A DNA stretch of 64,000 nucleotides from Chloroflexota bacterium (GTDB taxonomy: Bacteria > Chloroflexota > Anaerolineae > Promineifilales > Promineifilaceae): NCBI GenBank assembly GCA_014584575.1, contig JACTMP010000003.1:226643-290642 (forward strand), written 5' to 3'. The notes beneath the pieces were generated by a model. That model was given only the letters and a program-made list of their open reading frames with translations, was not told where the DNA came from and did not search any database. Positions 59,024 to 64,000 of the stretch are shown here, piece after piece (within the stretch, counting starts at the first letter, position 1; the number at the start of each line of letters is the position of its first letter). The position numbers and the translations under genes were made by a program.

Positions 59024-59353
59024 ATGATGACAATGCCTGAAATGATTGAACCATTTATTCAGCGGGGCCTGTTTGCGGATGTGGACACGGCCGTAGCCGA
59101 AATGGCGCGCAACTATACCACCCAACATATCCAGCAATATCAGGATACCATTAACCGCCTGCAAGCGCACTATGGTATGACCTATGAACAGTTTTTGACC
59201 TATCTTCAAGCCCGCGCCGACATTTTAGCGCAAAACCCAGACCCGGCGCTAAACGAAGCGGTGATGCAAGAAGAAGAGGATGCACTGGAATGGAAAATAG
59301 CTCAGGACATGCTCCATAACTGGTTAAGTATTCAGGCAGAGGCCAGTCTATGA
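59024..59353 (+). CDS. Antitoxin-like partner of TumE (109 aa)
   Basis: An acidic 109-residue protein starting at 59024 after AAAGGAAATATAGCC. It is helical throughout (MPEMIEPFIQRGLFADVDTAVAEMAR, then QHIQQYQDTINRLQAHYGMTYEQFL) and overlaps the next start by four bases. In TumE-type loci the small acidic partner is the antitoxin. The N-terminal helices could form a ribbon-helix-helix-like dimer. Called by context. Confidence 0.75.
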   Translation: MMTMPEMIEPFIQRGLFADVDTAVAEMARNYTTQHIQQYQDTINRLQAHYGMTYEQFLTYLQARADILAQNPDPALNEAVMQEEEDALEWKIAQDMLHNWLSIQAEASL

Positions 59354-59721
59354 AACAGACTGCCCAGTTGTTGGGGTTTGTCGTTTCCACTTTACAGCTT
59401 TCCCCTTTGTGCCAACAGGTAAGAATCCTGGAAGTCAACCGATTCTCTGACCAGCAATTCACGTTCAAGGTGCGGATGGAGATGGTAAACGGCCGTGTCC
59501 TGCAAATTCGGTTATATTGCAACCATGGGCATACAGACTATGCTTACCAGCTTTTACACCATGGCAAACCAGTGGAGCGATGGGACAACAAAGAACATTT
59601 CTCTCACCTGTCTTCACACCCTCATCATTACCATACGGCTGATGGCCAGGTCGTGGATTCACCGCTAAATGGGGATCCTGAACACGACCTGCCATTGGTG
59701 CTTACCCTTTTACCTCATTAA
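59350..59721 (+). CDS. TumE/DUF6516-like toxin
   Basis: A 123-residue, histidine-rich protein (LRLYCNHGHTDYAYQLL, WDNKEHFSHLSSHPHHYH, then DGQVVDS) that fits the TumE (DUF6516) toxin family: a YxYxL strand pair followed by RWDNxPHH-type and H-H-K/Y-H segments. Overlap with the upstream acidic gene supports a toxin-antitoxin pair. Its 3' end overlaps that of the convergent membrane-protein gene by 12 bases. Family assignment is from memory of motifs and should be taken as likely. Confidence 0.75.
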   Translation: MKQTAQLLGFVVSTLQLSPLCQQVRILEVNRFSDQQFTFKVRMEMVNGRVLQIRLYCNHGHTDYAYQLLHHGKPVERWDNKEHFSHLSSHPHHYHTADGQVVDSPLNGDPEHDLPLVLTLLPH

Positions 59722-60231
59722 ATTCTGGGGGGGAAAGGGCGGGAGGACACCATACGTCGGTGGGTTGGGGTTATTGATGAACCAGAAGTAGTAGACCAGC
59801 AGCCCCAGCAAAATGGTGAGCATATACAGGGCGTAGGAAGTGCGCATGAACAGTTTGTAATTGTTGAACTTGAGGGTGTTAATCATCAGCCCATTGGCCC
59901 GCAGCACCACAAACACACCCAACACAAAGGCAAAAAAGCCGACAATGCCGTGCAGCGTCGTCACCAGATAAAACGGTTCACCCAGTAAATCCGGCACACC
60001 AGGGGCCACAAAATCCCGGTAGGGCAAAATCATCAGCCAGATGACCAGGATGACATTCAGGATGACGGAAGCGGTCTGAATCCAGCGGTGCGTCTGGTAG
60101 CGCTGTCGCCGGGCCATGACCACGCCCACCGTCAGCGCCACGGCAATAACGATCATCAGCACCAACGTCATGTCGGCGGCCCAGTTGGCGGCCGTGCCCA
60201 AAAAGCCGGGTTTGTGCATCAATTCAGTCAT
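59710..60231 (-). CDS. DUF420-like four/five-helix membrane protein
   Basis: A 173-residue integral membrane protein with helices near residues 20-40, 52-72, 88-112 and 135-155. Histidines at helix ends (QTHRWIQTASV, TTLHGIVGFFAF) suggest haem or metal ligation, as in DUF420/cytochrome b561-like proteins linked to respiratory oxidases. No oxidase genes are adjacent. The gene overlaps the TumE-like gene tail to tail. Confidence 0.7.
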   Translation of the reverse strand: MTELMHKPGFLGTAANWAADMTLVLMIVIAVALTVGVVMARRQRYQTHRWIQTASVILNVILVIWLMILPYRDFVAPGVPDLLGEPFYLVTTLHGIVGFFAFVLGVFVVLRANGLMINTLKFNNYKLFMRTSYALYMLTILLGLLVYYFWFINNPNPPTYGVLPPFPPQNLMR

Positions 60232-60243
60232 GCCTGCTCTCCC

Positions 60244-60298
60244 GTTTGTAGTAGGCGATTTATCGCCGTCAAAAGGCGATAAATCGCCTACTACGAAC
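60244..60298. repeat. GTTTGTAGTAGGCGATTTATCGCC inverted-repeat element, copy 3
   Basis: GTTTGTAGTAGGCGATTTAT and ATAAATCGCCTACTACGAAC around GTCAAAAGG: the most complete copy, with 20-base arms and one mismatch. It lies between the DUF420-like gene and the ABC ATPase gene, ending just before the glnQ stop. Confidence 0.9.
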
Positions 60299-60299
60299 G

Positions 60300-61040
60300 T
60301 TAATGCTTCAAAATCTTGCTCAAGAACAACTTCGTCCGGTCGTGTTGCGGCTTGTCAAACAATACTTGCGGTGTGTCAATTTCCACCACCTGGCCATTGT
60401 CCATGAAGACCACACGCCGGGCGGCGGCGCGGGCGAAGCCCATTTCATGGGTGACGACGACCATCGTCATGCCCTCCTCAGCCAGTTGCAGCATCACATC
60501 CAGCACTTCCTTGATCATCTCCGGGTCGAGGGCGCTGGTGGGTTCGTCAAAGAGCATGATTTTGGGCTGCATGGCCAGGGCGCGGGCAATGGCCACCCGC
60601 TGTTGCTGCCCGCCGGATAGCTGGCGGGGATAGGCGCTGGCCTTTTCGGGAATACCAACATGGCGCAACTGCTCCATAGCGATCTCATTGGCTTCTTCTT
60701 TGCTGCGTTTGCGCACTTTGCGTTGGGCAATGGTCACGTTTTCCAGCACGGTGAGGTGGGGAAAAAGGTTGAACTGCTGGAAAACCATACCCACCTCGGC
60801 GCGCACCTTGTTGATGTCGGTCTGTTTGTCTTCCAAATGCACACCGTCAATGTAAACCGCGCCGCTGGTGGGGACTTCCAGGTGGTTAATGCAGCGCAGC
60901 ACGGTGCTTTTGCCGGAACCGCTGGGGCCAACGACGACCACCACTTCGCCCCGTTTCACCTGCAAGTTGACTGCCTTCACCGCTTCGATGCTGCCAAAAT
61001 ACTTGTGTAAATTTTCAATGACAATGATTTCGTCGTTCAT
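60300..61040 (-). CDS. glnQ: Polar amino-acid ABC transporter, ATP-binding protein
   Basis: A 246-residue ABC ATPase of the GlnQ/HisP group. Walker A is [14 protein letters not shown] near residue 38, the Q loop [16 protein letters not shown] near 85, the signature [16 protein letters not shown] near 140 and Walker [14 protein letters not shown] near 160, followed by [21 protein letters not shown]. It powers uptake with the permease and binding protein encoded just upstream. Specificity (glutamine, arginine, histidine or other) is not given by sequence. Confidence 0.95.
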   Translation of the reverse strand: MNDEIIVIENLHKYFGSIEAVKAVNLQVKRGEVVVVVGPSGSGKSTVLRCINHLEVPTSGAVYIDGVHLEDKQTDINKVRAEVGMVFQQFNLFPHLTVLENVTIAQRKVRKRSKEEANEIAMEQLRHVGIPEKASAYPRQLSGGQQQRVAIARALAMQPKIMLFDEPTSALDPEMIKEVLDVMLQLAEEGMTMVVVTHEMGFARAAARRVVFMDNGQVVEIDTPQVLFDKPQHDRTKLFLSKILKH

Positions 61041-61052
61041 GGTGAACTCCTG

Positions 61053-61086
61053 AAACCTGACAGGTCTTCCCAGACCTGTCAGGTTT
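61053..61086. repeat. AAACCTGACAGGTCT...AGACCTGTCAGGTTT inverted repeat, copy 2
   Basis: Exact 15-base arms with a 4-base loop, inside the ABC operon between permease and ATPase genes. It may act as a stabiliser or attenuator of the downstream part. Confidence 0.8.
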
Positions 61087-61087
61087 A

Positions 61088-61882
61088 TTAACCTCTATCC
61101 TTGCCAATGCGTTGTTCATACCAGCGCAGCAGCAGGCTGAGGGCAATGGTCATGCCCAGGTAAAGAAAGGTGAGCACCAGGTAGGACTCGCGGAAGCGGA
61201 AGGTGCTGCCGGCGTGCAGCCGGGCCAGTTGGGTAATGTCGCGTACAGCCAACACGGAAACCAGGGAGGAGTCTTTGAGCATGGCGATGAAGTCATTGCC
61301 CAGGGCGGGGGAGATGTTGCGGATGGCCTGGGGCAGGATGATGTAGCGCATGGATTGGGTATAGGTCATGCCCAGCGAGCGGGCGGCTTCCATCTGCCCT
61401 TTGGAGATGGATTCGATGCCGGCGCGGAAAATTTCGGCCAGGAAGGCGCCGTAGATAACGGCCAGGGCGATGATGGCGCGGGTGTTGGGGGTGACAATGC
61501 GATTATCCACGCCCAGAGCGCCGGAAATGGGGGGGACAAGGACAAAGGCGACGGTGAAGATGAGGACGAGGGTGGGTACACCGCGAATGAATTCGATGTA
61601 GGTGATGGCGATGTTGCGCACGGCCGTGTTCCGGCTAATCCGTCCTAACCCCGCCAACAAACCCAACACCAACGCAATGGTAAAGGCGGTGATCGTCGTG
61701 TACAGCGTCACCTGGATGCCGGGGATGATAAAAAGGAAGGCGTCTTTATAGGCCGGATTGCGGATAATCAAAACACCCATTAAGGCCAGAAAGGCAAAAA
61801 TTGCCACCAGCCACCAGGGAAATTCGCGCCAACTATTTTGCCAGCTACTATCGGGGGTTGCTTGAACTTCTGGACCTGTCAT
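61088..61882 (-). CDS. Polar amino-acid ABC transporter permease
   Basis: A 264-residue permease of the HisM/GlnP type with an N-terminal helix ([18 protein letters not shown]). The BPD_transp_1 core has [44 protein letters not shown] and the ATPase-contact EAA loop [32 protein letters not shown] near residue 180. It sits between the ATPase and the binding-protein gene in one operon. Confidence 0.95.
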   Translation of the reverse strand: MTGPEVQATPDSSWQNSWREFPWWLVAIFAFLALMGVLIIRNPAYKDAFLFIIPGIQVTLYTTITAFTIALVLGLLAGLGRISRNTAVRNIAITYIEFIRGVPTLVLIFTVAFVLVPPISGALGVDNRIVTPNTRAIIALAVIYGAFLAEIFRAGIESISKGQMEAARSLGMTYTQSMRYIILPQAIRNISPALGNDFIAMLKDSSLVSVLAVRDITQLARLHAGSTFRFRESYLVLTFLYLGMTIALSLLLRWYEQRIGKDRG

Positions 61883-61902
61883 CTCTCCTCCTGTGAACGG
61901 GT

Positions 61903-61970
61903 AAGGGCGAGGCAGTTGGGTTCAAAATAGTCTTTCGCCGACAACTATACTCCCAACTGCCTCGCCCCTA
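61903..61970. repeat. GGGCGAGGCAGTTGGG inverted-repeat element, copy 3
   Basis: GTAAGGGCGAGGCAGTTGGG faces CCCAACTGCCTCGCCCCTA with a loop of about 32 bases unlike those of copies 1 and 2. Located between the permease and the binding-protein gene. Confidence 0.87.
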
Positions 61971-62007
61971 CAGGTAATGCGCAGATGATAACTGAATTTG
62001 GCCGGGA

Positions 62008-62078
62008 AACAAAAAAGCGCCAGAGGGGTGCCTCTGGCGCTTGCATTTTCCCGGAAACTTGGAGTTTCCGGGAAAATG
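62008..62078 (-). terminator. Two stacked hairpins after the binding-protein gene
   Basis: GCGCCAGAGG GGTG CCTCTGGCGC (near 62010-62041) and TTTTCCCGGAAACT TGG AGTTTCCGGGAAAA (near 62045-62076) follow each other. On the minus strand the second (GC stem) is followed by TTTTTTGTTT. They probably lower transcription into the permease and ATPase genes so that the binding protein is made in excess. Confidence 0.75.
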
Positions 62079-62081
62079 TCA

Positions 62082-63719
62082 TTATTCCAAATCGTCGTAG
62101 GTGAGGGTGAAGCCGGGGCCGAAGAAGCGTTCGTTAAGCTCGGCCAGGAAACCGCTGTCCACCATGGCGCGTAGGGCCTGGTTGACCGCATCTACCAGGT
62201 CGCTGTCTTTGGGGTAAATGAAACCGAGTTGGTCGCTGGAGAGGGAGTCCCCCACCAGTTTCAGGCTGTCGGCGTTTTCACCCTGGTAACCCAGGCCGGA
62301 GATTTCATCAATGATCACGGCGTCAATGTCACCGGCAATGAGGGCTTGCACGGCAAAGGGGAACTGCTCAAACGCCTGGATGCGGTCGGCAGGCAGGTAT
62401 TGCAGGGCGGTTTCATAGTTGGTGGTGCCGGTTTGGGTGCCCAGGATGAGACCGGTATCGTTGACGATGTCTTCAATGCTGTTGATGCGGGTTTCGTCCA
62501 GACGCACCAGCAGGCGCTGCTCAATGCTGACGTAGCCGTCGGAAAAGTCCACGATTTGGGCGCGCTCTTCGGTGATGGTGATGCCGTCGGCAGCGGCGTC
62601 ATATTGCCCATCGGCCACGGCCTGGATCATGCCTTCCCAACCCGCTTCCACATAGACGGGGATGCAGTTGAGCAGGCGGCAAATTTCATCCCAGGCTTCA
62701 TAGTCCCAACCGGCGGGTTCGCCGGTTTCGGGGTCAATGTAGTTGAAGGGCAGGTAGGCGTTTTCGACGGCGATGGTGACTTCACGGCCGTCCAAATCCG
62801 GCAGCGCCCCTTCAGCATCCTCTTCCGGCGGGAAGATGTCGTCATAGGTGATGGTGAAGTTGGGGCCAAAGAAACGGCCGTTCACCTCCGCCAGAAAACC
62901 ATTGCGCGCCAATTCCGCCAATGCCTGGTTGACCGGGGCCACCAGGTCGCTGCCCTTGGGATAGATAAAACCGAGTTGGTCGCTGGAAAGGGTATCACCC
63001 ACCAGTTTGAGTTTATCGGCGTTTTCGCCCTGGTAGCCCTGACCGGCCACTTCGTCAATGATCACCGCGTCAATGTCCCCGGCAATGAGCGCCTGCACGG
63101 CAAAGGGGAACTGCTCAAACGCCTGGATGCGGTCGGCGGGCAGGTATTGTAGGGCAGTTTCATAGTTGGTGGTGCCGGTCTGGGTACCCAAGACCAGCGA
63201 GGTATCGTTGGCAATATCTTCGATGCTGTCAATGCGAGTCTCATCCAGACGCACCAGTAACCGCTGGTCAATGTTGACGTAGCCGACGGAGAAATCCACA
63301 ATTTCGGCGCGGTCGGCGGTGATGGTGATGCCATCGGCGGCGGCGTCATACTGCCCATCGGCCACGGCCTGGATCATGCCTTCCCAACCCGCTTCCACGT
63401 AAATGGGGGTGCAGTTGAGCAGGCGGCAAATTTCATCCCAGACCACATAGTCCCAGCCATCCGGTTGGCCGGTGGTGGGGTCAATGTAGTTGAAGGGCAG
63501 ATAGGCGTTTTCCACGGCGATGGTGACTTCACGGCCGCCTAAATCAGGCAGGCCGCTAGTTTCCTCGGTGGTTGTTTCTGTCGTTGTTTCGGTGGTTGTT
63601 TCGGTGGTTGGCGCCGGGGTGGCAGAGTCGGTGGTGGTCGCACCGCCGCCAGTGCAGGCGGCTAACAACAGACCCAATACAAGGGTGATCAATACAACAA
63701 TCAGACGTTTTTGGTTCAT
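62082..63719 (-). CDS. Amino-acid-binding lipoprotein with two tandem SBP_bac_3 domains
   Basis: A 545-residue lipoprotein. The start at 63719 (MNQKRLIVVLITLVLG) follows AAGGAGATGAGAAAGAG. The lipobox is LLAACTGG with cysteine near residue 21, then a Thr/Glu-rich linker. Two complete family-3 solute-binding domains follow (about 55-295 and 300-540), nearly identical: each has GREVTIAVENAYLPFNYIDP, WEGMIQAVADGQYDAAADGIT and LGTQTGTTNYETALQYLPADRI. Normal family members have one such domain of about 230 residues. The domain pair is joined without a long linker (PPEEDAEGALPDLD). Confidence 0.95.
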   Translation of the reverse strand: MNQKRLIVVLITLVLGLLLAACTGGGATTTDSATPAPTTETTTETTTETTTEETSGLPDLGGREVTIAVENAYLPFNYIDPTTGQPDGWDYVVWDEICRLLNCTPIYVEAGWEGMIQAVADGQYDAAADGITITADRAEIVDFSVGYVNIDQRLLVRLDETRIDSIEDIANDTSLVLGTQTGTTNYETALQYLPADRIQAFEQFPFAVQALIAGDIDAVIIDEVAGQGYQGENADKLKLVGDTLSSDQLGFIYPKGSDLVAPVNQALAELARNGFLAEVNGRFFGPNFTITYDDIFPPEEDAEGALPDLDGREVTIAVENAYLPFNYIDPETGEPAGWDYEAWDEICRLLNCIPVYVEAGWEGMIQAVADGQYDAAADGITITEERAQIVDFSDGYVSIEQRLLVRLDETRINSIEDIVNDTGLILGTQTGTTNYETALQYLPADRIQAFEQFPFAVQALIAGDIDAVIIDEISGLGYQGENADSLKLVGDSLSSDQLGFIYPKDSDLVDAVNQALRAMVDSGFLAELNERFFGPGFTLTYDDLE

Positions 63720-63978
63720 CTCTTTCTCATCTCCTTTGTGATGGTTGGGCGCGTCACCAAACTTGAAATGGGTGATTGCAGCGTGTGTACGCTTACCATC
63801 CACATCTCAACGGCGAGTTGTTTGTGAACGCGGCCCCTCAATAAAAACGAAGGCAAATTATGGCATGACCTGGACTATTCGCCAAACTTGAGACCCTAAG
63901 GGCAGATAAATTGAGATAAGGATTATGTAAAACAGAGGAGATAAGGTAATGTTCTTGCCAAAAAGATAGGAGGTCAAA
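63720..63978. promoter_or_regulatory. Divergent promoter region at the right edge
   Basis: About 260 bases between the binding-protein gene and the start at 63979. A six-codon ORF (ATG at 63949, after AGAGGAGATAAGGTA; Met-Phe-Leu-Pro-Lys-Arg-TAG) ends in the AGGAGG of the next gene, so it may act as a coupled leader. No repeat is seen here. Confidence 0.45.
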
Positions 63979-64000
63979 ATGGGTTGGGAATGGCGAGAAC
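63979..64000 (+). CDS. Start of a gene cut by the window edge
   Basis: ATG at 63979 stands behind ATAGGAGGTCAAA, an excellent ribosome site. Seven codons are visible (MGWEWRE). Nothing can be said about function. Confidence 0.5.

Overview
The window looks like a chromosomal segment of a Chloroflexota bacterium, most likely of the Anaerolineae type. This is an inference from gene content (mreBCD with PBP2, many EAD- and GAF-type signalling proteins, lysine 2,3-aminomutase beside an ATP-grasp enzyme) and from intergenic inverted repeats of a style common in that phylum; no rRNA is present to settle it. From about 8.5 kb rightwards the DNA is GC-rich and studded with the palindrome ACGGCCGT, roughly every few hundred bases and inside genes. 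The first 8.5 kb has no copy of it and is visibly more AT-rich, which suggests a transferred or fast-evolving surface-polysaccharide island.

Layout. 1-7.5 kb (minus strand): TPR membrane protein (cut by the window edge), GT4 glycosyltransferase, Wzx-type flippase, UDP-GlcNAc 2-epimerase, polysaccharide pyruvyl transferase and an exported SLH protein. 8.4-11.2 kb (plus): priming glycosylphosphotransferase and O-antigen ligase/polymerase, which with the left block make a surface-glycan locus. 11-15 kb: small unknown protein, LysR regulator, CheY-like receiver, threonine synthase-like enzyme, enoyl-CoA hydratase. 15-20 kb (minus): mreB-mreC-mreD-PBP2 elongasome operon. 20-25 kb: small proteins, DJ-1/PfpI, Nudix, DUF427, histidine kinase. 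25.5-30.5 kb: S8 protease ending in twelve GYSWTG repeats, divergent from a 9-codon ORF encoding MKNGYSWTG, an MFS transporter and an M3 oligopeptidase. 30.6-37.8 kb: CBM48 protein with a leader terminator, CPA2 antiporter, KamA plus D-Ala-D-Ala-ligase-like enzyme, two tandem OmpR regulators, CoA-type Nudix. 38-40.4 kb: DUF3048 lipoprotein, then a tRNA-like gene with anticodon CUA followed by an unknown gene and a PTH2-fold gene carrying an in-frame UAG at codon 5. 40.5-59 kb: aspartate-semialdehyde dehydrogenase, two large EAD-NTPase conflict proteins (EAD-macro-KAP and EAD-NACHT-FGE), SSB, multi-GAF kinase, adenine deaminase, MazF-type and TumE-type toxin-antitoxin pairs, a methyltransferase. 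59.7-63.7 kb: membrane protein and a polar amino-acid ABC transporter whose binding protein is a tandem duplication.

The two observations that most deserve follow-up are (1) the CUA tRNA-like element of apparent 8/4 architecture about 0.6 kb upstream of a PTH2-like gene whose best start runs into UAG after four codons, which reads like a local amber-suppression circuit (a one-base C-tract indel is the main rival explanation), and (2) the GYSWTG peptide motif shared by a protease tail and a separate nonapeptide ORF beside an exporter and an oligopeptidase. Gaps between genes are filled with several families of palindromic repeats.
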